Shown here: piece after piece, positions 37,973-46,702 of the stretch
How the letters are laid out: every line of letters begins with the position of its first letter
How positions within the stretch are numbered: the first letter of the stretch is position 1
Assembly: GCF_001618955.1 (NCBI RefSeq)
Contig: NZ_LVYV01000054.1
Coordinates: forward strand, 186,001 to 250,000
DNA: 64,000 nucleotides
From: Tardiphaga robiniae
GTDB lineage: Bacteria; Pseudomonadota; Alphaproteobacteria; Rhizobiales; Xanthobacteraceae
Direction of reading: 5' to 3'
The notes under the pieces: generated by a model
Database searches by the model: none
What the model was told of the DNA's origin: nothing
Seen by the model: only the letters and a program-made list of their open reading frames with translations
Translations under genes and position numbers: made by a program

Positions 37973-38161
37973 TCAAATCTCGACAAGTTTCAAGGCGTGG
38001 AGTCGCTTTGCCTCGACTGGATCTCGGGTACCGAGGCTAAGCCGCCCTTCGCGTTTGCCGACAAACTCGCGGAGATCGTCCGGCACGCCTCGCCGGAACC
38101 AATAGTCGCTGCTGTCGGGATGCTTCCAAGGACGAGACATAGATAGAGCCATGTGTACCAC
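37973..38161 (-). pseudogene. Truncated tyrosine-recombinase (integrase) N-terminal fragment
   Basis: The first 55 residues, from MSRPWKHPDSSDYWFRRGVP to SLGTRDPVEAKRLHALK, match the N-terminal domain of phage-type integrases with the opening SRPWKHP-x-YWFR. The frame then stops, and no catalytic domain follows. It starts 76 bp past the 3' end of tRNA-Ser on the same strand, the usual place for an integrase of an element that used the tRNA as its attachment site. The element itself appears lost. Confidence 0.65.
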
Positions 38162-38236
38162 CCGAGTGTACCAATCGGGTGCAAAAAGCCTATTGCTTTC
38201 AATGGTCTATTGATTTGGTTGCGATTTTCATCTGGC

Positions 38237-38326
38237 TGGCGGAGAGGGGGGGATTCGAACCCCCGATGGGCTTGCACCCATGCCGCATTTCGAGTGCGGT
38301 ACAATCAACCACTCTGCCACCTCTCC
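38237..38326 (-). tRNA. tRNA-Ser (anticodon CGA)
   Basis: The minus strand folds as a class II tRNA with acceptor GGAGAGG pairing with CCTCTCC, a discriminator G and an encoded CCA. The anticodon loop is CTCGAAA with anticodon CGA, and a long variable arm (GGCATGGGTGCAAGCCC) and T loop (GGTTCGAATCC) follow. Serine tRNAs are common integration sites; an integrase remnant follows its 3' end here. Confidence 0.95.
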
Positions 38327-38890
38327 AAGGCGCCAAGACCCGCGGTCGCCCGTGGGTGGTTGCGCGGAGTTCTAGGCGAGGATGGCGGGCCAGACAAGAC
38401 GGGCAGAGCGGAAAATCCGCACCCAATCGCCCGCAGAGCCGCAAAAGCTGGCTTGAGCGGGCGCGTCGACCAGAAGGCTCCCCTTTTCGTTACAGATTCG
38501 CAGCTGCAACGGACGCGATGGTCGTGTCTGCCGCATAATGAGCCGCGGAGGCGCCAGGATGATTCGCTGACAGATGTCCGCCTCGGCCATTGGCCGAGGC
38601 GGCACCGGGACCACCTGGCCTCCGCGCACTCAGCCACCCGCAGCACCGATGCAAAAGATGACGATGAAAGTGCCCGGGACAAACCGGCATGGCGCGAGCA
38701 CATCCATGATGCGAGCACTCCGCGCAATTACACCGCGACCAGAAGTCGGGCACCACCGACTGGCTCGATCCGAAAGCGTCGCGCGATGGTGCGCATCATT
38801 CCGCCGCCGCGAAGGCCGGCAAGCGCCGGAAACTGAAGAACTGAAAGTCATGACGCCGGATCGCTGTGGCGGGCGCGGCAATTGTCCAAC
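38327..38890. other. Intergenic region between tRNA-Ser and the ROK kinase gene
   Basis: These 564 bp show overlapping frames on both strands but none with convincing composition, motifs or a ribosome site. The only clear structure is a 25-nt perfect palindrome at 38578-38602, annotated separately. The stretch follows a probable integration site and may be degraded element sequence. Confidence 0.4.
38578..38602. repeat. Perfect 12-bp inverted repeat with 1-nt centre
   Basis: The arms CCGCCTCGGCCA and TGGCCGAGGCGG are exactly complementary around a single T. No T-run follows, so it does not look like a classical terminator. It could be an operator, a recombination site or a bidirectional hairpin. 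Confidence 0.8.
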
Positions 38891-39985
38891 TCAATCCTTG
38901 TCCTTCTTCGCTTTCTTGTCGTCCTTCTCTTTCTTGCGGTTGGTGAAGCGGGCATTGCCCAGCCCCGTTCCGATCGTCAGCACGCCCCATCGTTCGAAGT
39001 CCTGCATGAAAGGGACTTCACTGAGGCCTTGGACAACGCCGTCATTGTGCATGAGCACCGCAGTATCGTGATCCCCGATTGTGGGAATGCCTTCGGCGAG
39101 CAAGGCCGGCAGGTTGAACTTGCTGCTTTCCCAATTACCCGGAAGATTCTGCGCTCCCTTCGCGATGGTGCCGTCTTCGTTGATCACCCCCGGGCACGAG
39201 ATGCCGATGAACGGCGCCAGCTTGAAGCCTTCCTTGTCGGCGGCGCTGGTCAAGTCCTTCAGCATCTTCACCAGGCGCTTGACGGCGCCTTCGCGCGTCG
39301 GCTCGTCATTGGCATGTTTCCAGAGATCGGATTTCCACACCGCGGCCCTAGAGAGATCCTTCGATTTCTTCCATGCGGTTTCAACCACGCCGCAACGGAT
39401 GTTGGTGCCGCCGATGTCGACCGCGAGAATGCTGTCGTAACCTTCGAAAATCCACGACGGCGCCAGATGCAGGCAGCCGATCAAACCGGCTTCATCGGGA
39501 TGAAAACGGATCGGCACCAGATCTACCTTCAAGCCTTCCGCCTTGAGGATGATATCGGCACGCGCAATCGCGAGCTCGCCGACGCGACTTTGCCGGAAGC
39601 CGCCGCCAACCACGATACATTCGGTATCGGCCCAGGATTTGGTCTTGAAGAAGCGCCGGACGACGTAAGCCAATTCCTGGGCGAACTCCTCGATCGCGCC
39701 ATGCACCAGCGCTGCTGCCGGCACATCGTCGCCGAGCAAAATCTCATCAAGGCTGGATTTGCTGATCTCGTTGGCGACTTTCTCGCCGAGCGGATCCTCG
39801 CCGTTTTTCTTCAGCGGCTTGCGCAGATCGTCCAGAATTTTTTGAAATGCGCCCTTGCTGGCCCGGTCGCCGAGAAAGCCGTCATCGTCCTTCAACTCGA
39901 TGTTGAACGTGTCCACGTCAACGGATGGCAGCCGCTTGGCACCGTGATTGCCGATGCCGACGGTCGTCATTGTTTCTTCAGCCAT
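38891..39985 (-). CDS. ROK-family sugar kinase with apparently permuted domain order
   Basis: The 364-residue protein contains all ROK/hexokinase-like motifs but in unusual order. The nucleotide-phosphate motif DIGGTN is at 190-195, the catalytic GDHD at 304-307, and the second phosphate motif IGTGLGNARF at 338-347, close to the C-terminus. The adenosine-side elements that normally come last are in the N-terminal half: IVVGGGFRQSR at 124-134 and DEAGLIGCLHLAP at 164-176. The zinc motif of classical ROK proteins is absent. It ends with a lysine-rich tail. It should phosphorylate a hexose or similar sugar with ATP in the cytoplasm. Nothing adjacent shows which sugar. Confidence 0.78.
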   Translation of the reverse strand: MAEETMTTVGIGNHGAKRLPSVDVDTFNIELKDDDGFLGDRASKGAFQKILDDLRKPLKKNGEDPLGEKVANEISKSSLDEILLGDDVPAAALVHGAIEEFAQELAYVVRRFFKTKSWADTECIVVGGGFRQSRVGELAIARADIILKAEGLKVDLVPIRFHPDEAGLIGCLHLAPSWIFEGYDSILAVDIGGTNIRCGVVETAWKKSKDLSRAAVWKSDLWKHANDEPTREGAVKRLVKMLKDLTSAADKEGFKLAPFIGISCPGVINEDGTIAKGAQNLPGNWESSKFNLPALLAEGIPTIGDHDTAVLMHNDGVVQGLSEVPFMQDFERWGVLTIGTGLGNARFTNRKKEKDDKKAKKDKD

Positions 39986-40082
39986 ATTGCCCCTGCCAGA
40001 CTAGAACCGCATGATAATGCCCGGGGAACCCATTGGTTTCATCGCCGGAGCAACTGCGTTACGCTGAGTGGTAAATACGGCG

Positions 40083-40985
40083 TCAGGGCCTTGGCTGTTT
40101 CATGCTCTCCTTCAGGCTTTCCAGCAGCAATTGCGCCGGTCGACTCAAGCCCTTGTCGCGCACGGCGACGACGAATTGCCGCTTCGCCCAGTCATTGCTG
40201 AGCGGAATGACTTTCAGCCCCAGTGTCTGCTGGATGGTGGACGCTTTTTCCTGCGGGATGATCGCGACAGCCAGTTGCGCCGCGACGATGCGATAGGCGG
40301 CGTCCACGGTGGAGACCTGAATGCGATAGCGCATCTGCTTGCCAGCCGCCGCCGCGACACTGCGCTGCATGGTCTGCATGATACTCCGCGCGACGATGTC
40401 GACATGCTCGAAGTCGATCGTGTCCTCGAACGATACTGACGTGCGTTTCGCAAGCGGATGATCGGGGTGCACCACCACCGCGAGCTGATCGCGGTGATAG
40501 GGAAACGTCTTGAGGCCGCGCAGGTCGACGGCATCCCAGCACACGCCGATATCGGCGCGCCCTTCCTCGACACCGCGCACGACTTCCCAGATCTCGCGCT
40601 CTTCCAGACTGACGCGCACGTCGCGATAGCGCTTGGCGAACAGGCTGATGTCTTCCGGCAGTACCTGGGCCACCGCTGACTTCGAGGCAAACACCCGTAC
40701 GTGGCCCTGCACGCCATCGGCAAAGGCGCCGAGTTCGGCCTGCATCCGGTCGAGCAACTGCAGCGACTCCCGTGCGTAGCGACATAGCGCTTCACCGGCA
40801 GCCGTCACCGTGACGCCGCGACGACCGCGTTCGAGCAACTGCACGCCTGCTTCGTCTTCCATCTGGCTGATGCGCTTGCTGACCGCCGAAGGCACGATGG
40901 CCTCGCGCTTGGCAGCATTGGCGATATTGCGCTCCTCGCAGACGGCGATGAACAGGCGGAGCGACACGGGATCAAAGCTGCGCAT
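40083..40985 (-). CDS. LysR-family transcriptional regulator of tarD
   Basis: The start at 40985 (MRSFDPVSLR) has GGAG 6 bp upstream; the frame is open to 41045 but overlaps the operator region. The 300-residue protein has the LysR helix-turn-helix at about 5-60 (LFIAVCEERNIANAAKREAI, then SAVSKRISQME) and a periplasmic-binding-like effector domain (VRVFASKSAVAQVLPEDISL, then QLAVVVHPDHPL). It is divergent from tarD with 154 bp between starts, the classical LysR arrangement, so it probably activates tarD with tartrate or a related acid as effector and represses itself. Confidence 0.88.
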   Translation of the reverse strand: MRSFDPVSLRLFIAVCEERNIANAAKREAIVPSAVSKRISQMEDEAGVQLLERGRRGVTVTAAGEALCRYARESLQLLDRMQAELGAFADGVQGHVRVFASKSAVAQVLPEDISLFAKRYRDVRVSLEEREIWEVVRGVEEGRADIGVCWDAVDLRGLKTFPYHRDQLAVVVHPDHPLAKRTSVSFEDTIDFEHVDIVARSIMQTMQRSVAAAAGKQMRYRIQVSTVDAAYRIVAAQLAVAIIPQEKASTIQQTLGLKVIPLSNDWAKRQFVVAVRDKGLSRPAQLLLESLKESMKQPRP

Positions 40986-40995
40986 AGAATCTCCG

Positions 40996-41079
40996 GATGG
41001 CTTTAGCCATCTTATATTGGAACCTAAAAGATGAATATTGACCATTTCAGAGATGGCTTATTTTGGCGTATGCCATCTC
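40996..41079. promoter_or_regulatory. Two inverted repeats, candidate LysR operators between the regulator and tarD
   Basis: The first is GATGGCT-TT-AGCCATC at 40996-41011, perfect 7-bp arms, next to the LysR start. The second is GAGATGGC-N14-GCCATCTC at 41050-41079, perfect 8-bp arms, upstream of tarD. Both share the GATGGC/GCCATC core, as expected for recognition and activation sites of one LysR protein. Confidence 0.6.
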
Positions 41080-41139
41080 GAGCTGGCTGCAAGTCGGCCT
41101 CGAGCATCTGAAGACCGCCTCAGGAAAGTCACAGGATCC

Positions 41140-42303
41140 ATGCGCATCGTCGACATCCGGGAGCGCACCGCTCCGATCGCCTCCCCCATCGCTAACGCCT
41201 TCATCGACTTCAGCAAAATGACCTTGAGCCTGGTCGCCGTGGTTACCGACGTGATCCGCGACAGGAAACCCGTAATCGGCTACGGCTTCAATTCGAACGG
41301 CCGCTACGGCCAGGGCGGCCTGATCCGCGAGCGCTTCGCGCCGCGCATTTTGGAAGCCAAGCCCGACAGCCTGATCGACGCCACCGGCGACAACATCGAC
41401 CCGCACAAGGTGTGGGCGACGATGTTCACCAATGAGAAGCCCGGCGGTCACGGCGAGCGCTCGGTCGCCATCGGGACCATCGACATGGCGGTCTGGGATG
41501 CGGTCGCCAAGATCGCGGGCAAGCCGCTGTTTCGCCTGCTCGCCGAACGCTACGGCACCACGGCCGATCCCCGGGTATTCGTCTATGCCGCTGGCGGTTA
41601 CTACTATCCCGGCAAGGGTCTCGAAGGCCTTGCCTCGGAAATGAAGGGCTATCTCGATCGCGGCTACAATGTCGTGAAGATGAAGATCGGCGGCGCGCCG
41701 CTGGCCGACGACTGCAAGCGTATCGAACATGTGCTGAAACTGCTTCCGGCAGGGGCCAAGCTTGCTGTCGACGCCAACGGCCGCTTCGATCTCGACACGG
41801 CCGTCGCCTATGCCAAGGCGCTGCGCGAATACGACCTGTTCTGGTATGAGGAAGCCGGCGATCCGCTCGATTACGAGCTGCAGGCAAAGCTCGCCGAGCA
41901 TTATCCCGGCCCGATGGCCACCGGCGAGAACCTGTTCTCGATGCAGGACGCGCGCAACCTGATCCGTTACGGCGGCATGCGCTCGGACCGCGACTGGCTG
42001 CAATTCGACTGCGCGCTGTCTTACGGCCTCGTCGAGTATCTCCGCACGCTCGACATGCTGAAGAGCTACGGCTGGTCATGGCGCCGCTGCATCCCGCATG
42101 GCGGTCACCAGATGTCGCTGAACATCGCGGCCGGCCTCGGTCTTGGCGGCAACGAGTCCTACCCTGACCTGTTCCAGCCCTATGGCGGGTTCCCTGACGG
42201 CGTGAAGGTCGAGAACGGCCATATCGTGATGCCGGAACTCCCGGGCATCGGCTTCGAGGGCAAGTCCGACCTGATCAAGGAAATGCGCAGCTTGGCGTCG
42301 TGA
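41140..42303 (+). CDS. tarD: D-tartrate dehydratase (enolase superfamily)
   Basis: The start at 41140 (MRIVDIRERT) gives 387 residues; earlier ATGs in frame lie in the operator region. The residues of the Bradyrhizobium japonicum D-tartrate dehydratase (K184, D213, E239, E265, H322 as I recall them) line up with K182, D211, E237, E263 and H320 here at a constant offset of two. They lie in VVKMKIGG, AVDANGRF, FWYEEAGDP, ATGENLF and IPHGGHQ. It dehydrates D-tartrate to oxaloacetate using Mg2+. The divergent LysR regulator probably controls it. The sequence also closely follows the family over its C-terminal half. Confidence 0.92.
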   Translation: MRIVDIRERTAPIASPIANAFIDFSKMTLSLVAVVTDVIRDRKPVIGYGFNSNGRYGQGGLIRERFAPRILEAKPDSLIDATGDNIDPHKVWATMFTNEKPGGHGERSVAIGTIDMAVWDAVAKIAGKPLFRLLAERYGTTADPRVFVYAAGGYYYPGKGLEGLASEMKGYLDRGYNVVKMKIGGAPLADDCKRIEHVLKLLPAGAKLAVDANGRFDLDTAVAYAKALREYDLFWYEEAGDPLDYELQAKLAEHYPGPMATGENLFSMQDARNLIRYGGMRSDRDWLQFDCALSYGLVEYLRTLDMLKSYGWSWRRCIPHGGHQMSLNIAAGLGLGGNESYPDLFQPYGGFPDGVKVENGHIVMPELPGIGFEGKSDLIKEMRSLAS

Positions 42304-42438
42304 GGATGATGCGCCACTAAGGTACTGGCAGAAAACGTAAAACACCGTCATGGCCGGGCCTGACGTCCGAGGGGACAGCGCGTCCGTTAAAGCGGGCGCA
42401 AATACCGGTAGCCGCCAAGCGGCCCAAGACCCTGTTTT

Positions 42439-42459
42439 GGCCGGTTTTCCGGCCGTTTT
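42439..42459 (+). terminator. Rho-independent terminator after tarD
   Basis: The stem GGCCGG/CCGGCC with a TTTT loop is followed by GTTTT. It lies about 135 bp after the tarD stop and just before the rplU promoter, so it would separate the two units. The stem is short but GC-only. Confidence 0.6.
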
Positions 42460-42461
42460 CC

Positions 42462-42489
42462 TTGACTCATCGCCGTCGCGCTCTATAAA
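42462..42489 (+). promoter_or_regulatory. Housekeeping-type promoter of rplU-rpmA
   Basis: A TTGACT box at 42462-42467 and a TATAAA box at 42484-42489 are separated by 16 bp, close to the sigma-70 consensus. Transcription would begin near 42497, leaving a leader of about 175 nt before rplU. No conserved leader structure could be named. Confidence 0.65.
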
Positions 42490-42672
42490 GCACCCTTCGG
42501 CGCAGGTTTTTCCTCGCGCCGATTGTTTTTGCACGGCCCGCAGCAACGTCTACGAGCCAACCAAAAACTTCGCAGTCTCCTTCGGGAAGTCCGCGGTGAA
42601 CCCTTATCGACTGAACAAGAAGCCGTCCCGGATCTGATCCGAGGATGGGATCGAACACGAAGGAATATAACG

Positions 42673-43167
42673 ATGTTCGCAGTCATCAAAACCGGCGGCC
42701 GGCAATACCGCGTCGTTCCGGATGATGTGCTCGAGATTGGCAAGATCGCCGGCGATGTCGGAACGATCGTGCAGCTTGGTGAAGTTCTCGTGCTGGGCGG
42801 TGATACGCCTGTGCTCGGCCTGCCTTTGGTGGCTGGTGCGTCGGTTGCGGCCGAAGTGCTCGATCACAAGCGCGGCCCCAAGGTCATCTCTTTCAAGAAG
42901 CGCCGCCGCAAGAATTCGAAGCGCAAGCGTGGCTACCGTGACGAGCTCACGATGATCCGCATCACCGAGATCCTGGCCGACGGCAAGGCGCCGACGATCG
43001 GACCTCGCCCGAAGCGTGAGAAGCCGGTCGTGGCCGCTCCGGTTGATGGCGACGAAGCTCCTGCCAAGAAGGCGCCGGCGAAGAAGGCCGCTGCTCCGAA
43101 GGCAGCCGCCGCCAAGCCTGCTGCAGCCAAGAAGCCGGCTGCGAAGAAAAAGCCCGCCGCGGAATAA
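42673..43167 (+). CDS. rplU: 50S ribosomal protein L21 with long basic C-terminal tail
   Basis: From the ATG at 42673 (AAGGAAT upstream) the protein has 164 residues. The first 103 form normal L21 (MFAVIKTGGRQYRV, then FKKRRRKNSKRKRGYRDEL), and the last 60 form an alanine-, lysine- and proline-rich extension with repeated PAKK and AAKP units. Such tails occur in alphaproteobacterial L21 but vary in length. The protein binds 23S rRNA in the large subunit. It is followed by rpmA, the usual partner. Confidence 0.95.
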   Translation: MFAVIKTGGRQYRVVPDDVLEIGKIAGDVGTIVQLGEVLVLGGDTPVLGLPLVAGASVAAEVLDHKRGPKVISFKKRRRKNSKRKRGYRDELTMIRITEILADGKAPTIGPRPKREKPVVAAPVDGDEAPAKKAPAKKAAAPKAAAAKPAAAKKPAAKKKPAAE

Positions 43168-43247
43168 GCCGCTGCGAAAAGTTGAGAATCTGTGAGACAA
43201 TTCCTTCAAGGAATTGATCTAGAACTTATCGAGATCGGAGACGGGCT

Positions 43248-43520
43248 ATGGCTCATAAAAAAGCAGGCGGTTCATCGCGCAACGGCCGCGATTCGGCTGG
43301 CAAGCGCCTCGGCGTGAAGGCGTTCGGCGGCGAACGCGTGATTCCCGGTAACATCATTGCGCGTCAGCGCGGCACCACCTGGCACCCCGGCCTTAATGTC
43401 GGCATGGGCACAGACCATACCCTGTTCGCCAAGGTCGAAGGCCACGTAGAGTTTCGCGCCAAATCGAACGGCCGCACCTTCGTATCGGTACTCCCGATTA
43501 CCGAAGCCGCGGCCGAATAA
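43248..43520 (+). CDS. rpmA: 50S ribosomal protein L27
   Basis: The 90-residue protein begins [15 protein letters not shown], the strongly conserved L27 start, and continues [20 protein letters not shown]. It helps position tRNA at the peptidyl-transferase centre. It lies 80 bp after rplU, and a terminator follows at 43585. Confidence 0.97.
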   Translation: MAHKKAGGSSRNGRDSAGKRLGVKAFGGERVIPGNIIARQRGTTWHPGLNVGMGTDHTLFAKVEGHVEFRAKSNGRTFVSVLPITEAAAE

Positions 43521-43584
43521 ACGGTGGACACATTGGAGTCCGCCGGGTCCTGTTGAACCGGCGGAGCGCCAGAATTGGGCTCCA

Positions 43585-43613
43585 GGGGAGGCGGGAAACC
43601 GGCCTCCCCTTTT
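43585..43613 (+). terminator. Rho-independent terminator after rpmA
   Basis: The stem GGGGAGGC/GCCTCCCC with a 9-nt loop is followed by TTTT. It ends the rplU-rpmA unit; the acetyltransferase gene begins 40 bp later. Confidence 0.8.
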
Positions 43614-43653
43614 CGTTTGGTGCGTCGCTTCGGGGCGCACACAGGAGCCCGAG

Positions 43654-44244
43654 ATGTTGCAGGATATTCCGACCCCGACGTTGAGAGAAACCAGAGGCTG
43701 CGTCCTCGAGACCGAACGGCTGGCCTTGCGCAAGCCGACACTCGCGGACGTAAAAGCCATCGCGCTTCTCGCCAATGATCGCCGCATCGCCGAGATGACG
43801 CGTCGTCTGCCCTTCCCGTATCAGCAGGATCACGCGGTCGATTTCGTCAATTCATTGAGCGGAACGGCAAGCGACAGCGTGTTCCTGATCGAACTCGATC
43901 GTCGCCCTATCGGCATGGTCGGGATCGACTGGCGCGAAGTCGAATCGCCGGAGCTCGGCTACTGGCTCGGCGTCGATCACTGGGGCCAGGGTTTCGCGAC
44001 TGAAGCTGCGCGCGCCGCGATCGATTACGCATTCGACGAATTCGACATCGAGCACCTGATCTCGGGTGCGCGCGTTGCCAATCCGTCGTCGCGCAACATC
44101 CTGGAGAAGTGCGGCTTCCAGTGGAGCGGCGTGCAACTGCACCGCTTCGAGGCCATCGGCTCATCGACGCCGGTGGATTGCTTCCGCCTCACCCGCGGCG
44201 TGTGGTCGTCGCTGAAGAACTGGGGAACGTCGACGAGACGATAG
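43654..44244 (+). CDS. GNAT-family acetyltransferase, RimJ/RimL-like
   Basis: The 196-residue enzyme has the ribosomal-protein-acetyltransferase pattern: ETERLALRKPTLAD near the start, ELGYWLGVDHWGQGFATEAA at the acetyl-CoA site, and VANPSSRNILEKCGF near the end. It probably acetylates a protein N-terminus or a small amine. It sits directly after rpmA in the order seen in many alphaproteobacteria; co-regulation is uncertain because a terminator lies between them. Confidence 0.88.
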   Translation: MLQDIPTPTLRETRGCVLETERLALRKPTLADVKAIALLANDRRIAEMTRRLPFPYQQDHAVDFVNSLSGTASDSVFLIELDRRPIGMVGIDWREVESPELGYWLGVDHWGQGFATEAARAAIDYAFDEFDIEHLISGARVANPSSRNILEKCGFQWSGVQLHRFEAIGSSTPVDCFRLTRGVWSSLKNWGTSTRR

Positions 44245-44252
44245 GTCTTTCC

Positions 44253-44326
44253 CTCTCCCGCCTTCGCTACGCTCAGGCACCCTCTCCCACGGCGCGCAGC
44301 TTCGCTGCGCTGGGGAGAGGGGAAGA
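44253..44326. repeat. Palindromic intergenic repeat (CCTCTCCC type)
   Basis: The segment starts CCCTCTCCCGCCTTCGCTACG and ends GCGCTGGGGAGAGGGG, so its outer arms can pair, with GCTTCGCTGCGC and GCGCGCAGC in the centre. A related element lies at 46508. Such elements are typical of Bradyrhizobium-type intergenic regions. It may also terminate the convergent genes on both sides. Confidence 0.65.
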
Positions 44327-44331
44327 AAGCA

Positions 44332-45243
44332 TCACACCGCCGGCGGTACTTCGTCAGCGATCTTTCCGAGCTGCTGCTCGCGCAGGAAGATATAGAGCCC
44401 AGCCGCGATGATGACCGCAGCGCCGATCAGCGTCGCCCATGACGGCAACTCACCGAAGACGAGATAGCCGAAGATCACCGCCCAGATGATCATCGAATAC
44501 TGATACGGCACCACGGTGCTGGCCGGCGCCAGCTTCAGCGAGCGATTGACGCAGAGCAGCGCACAGACCGAGACGATGCCTGCCAGAAAGAACAGGCCGA
44601 GATCGCGCAGATCTGGCGTTACCCAGCCGAACGCCGTGAATACCGCGCCGAAAGTGAAAGTGCCGATGAACTGCGTCGTCGCCAGCACAACATCCGGTGC
44701 GGAACGCAGCGAGCGGGTGATCAGCATCAGCGCGGCGAAGGACAGGCTGCCGCCGAGCGCGATCAGCGCTGGCCACGTCACCGTTTGCGCCGAGGGCTGC
44801 AGCGCGATCAGCACGCCGCAAAAGCCGACAAAGATCGCGCTCCAGCGCCGCCAGCCGACGGATTCGCGCAGAAAGATCGCGGAGCCCGCGGTGACGAAGA
44901 TCGGACAGGCGAGATAATAGGTGATGACATCCGCCAGCGGCAGATAGGCCGCCGCCCAGAAGAACGCTGCGACTTCCAACGTCGACAGCACCACACGAAT
45001 GAGCTGCAGACCCGGTCGGTCGAGTTGCAGGAAGTCCGCACGATGCCGCCAGATCGACGGCGCCAGCAGCGCCAGCGCCGCGCAGGCGCGCAGCAGCATC
45101 AACTGCCCGACCGAATAGGTGCCGACCAGGAATTTGCCGATCGCATCGCCGCAGGAGAACATGCTGATGCCCAGGAGCATCAGGCCGATACCGGCCAGCC
45201 GGGCGGCACGATTGTCGGCTGCGGTCGAAATGGTCGCAAACAT
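44332..45243 (-). CDS. EamA/DMT-family transporter
   Basis: The start is placed at 45243 (MFATISTAAD); an ATG at 45297 would add 18 residues. The 303-residue inner-membrane protein has ten predicted helices in two EamA repeats, with RLAGIGLMLLGISMFSCGD at the start and VPYQYSMIIWAVIFGYLVFG in the second repeat. Relatives export amino acids, nucleosides or other metabolites. The substrate is unknown. It converges with the acetyltransferase gene across a palindromic repeat. Confidence 0.85.
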   Translation of the reverse strand: MFATISTAADNRAARLAGIGLMLLGISMFSCGDAIGKFLVGTYSVGQLMLLRACAALALLAPSIWRHRADFLQLDRPGLQLIRVVLSTLEVAAFFWAAAYLPLADVITYYLACPIFVTAGSAIFLRESVGWRRWSAIFVGFCGVLIALQPSAQTVTWPALIALGGSLSFAALMLITRSLRSAPDVVLATTQFIGTFTFGAVFTAFGWVTPDLRDLGLFFLAGIVSVCALLCVNRSLKLAPASTVVPYQYSMIIWAVIFGYLVFGELPSWATLIGAAVIIAAGLYIFLREQQLGKIADEVPPAV

Positions 45244-45323
45244 GCCTATATGAGCCTGTAGGAAAGTCGCGGAATGCGCACGCTTGGTTAACGGCAAGAT
45301 GAGTCGTTTAGGACGTCACCTGA

Positions 45324-46463
<1,140 letters not shown>

Positions 46464-46507
46464 AGCTTTTTGATGCATGAGGTATCAAACCCCGCGCTGG
46501 GACTTAA

Positions 46508-46650
46508 CCTCTCCCCGCTCTGCGCGGGGAGAGGTCTTCGCGGCGGGTGAGGGGCGGATCTCCACACTCACCTCATCTCCTGCATTCACGGATCGAAGAG
46601 CCCCTCACCCCACCCCTCTCCCCGCAAGAGCGGGGCGAGGGAGCCCACTG
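46508..46650. repeat. Palindromic intergenic repeat pair between obgE and proB
   Basis: A hairpin at 46508-46534 has perfect 11-bp arms (CCTCTCCCCGC/GCGGGGAGAGG) around a 5-nt loop. A second similar hairpin (CTCTCCCCGC, AAGA, GCGGGGCGAG) stands near 46615-46640. The pair is related to the element at 44253. It lies between co-directional genes, so it may attenuate or stabilise their transcript. Confidence 0.7.
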
Positions 46651-46702
46651 CCACCGTCGCGTTGCTAGCCCACTATCAACTTCCGATTCAGAAGCCCACA
46701 TC

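Noticed and set aside
38305-38881. Several overlapping frames on both strands upstream of the ROK kinase gene
   Set aside because: None has a conserved domain, ribosome site or consistent codon use.
42439-42672. Ribosomal-protein autoregulatory leader before rplU
   Set aside because: The leader has room for one, but I see no conserved binding structure that supports it.
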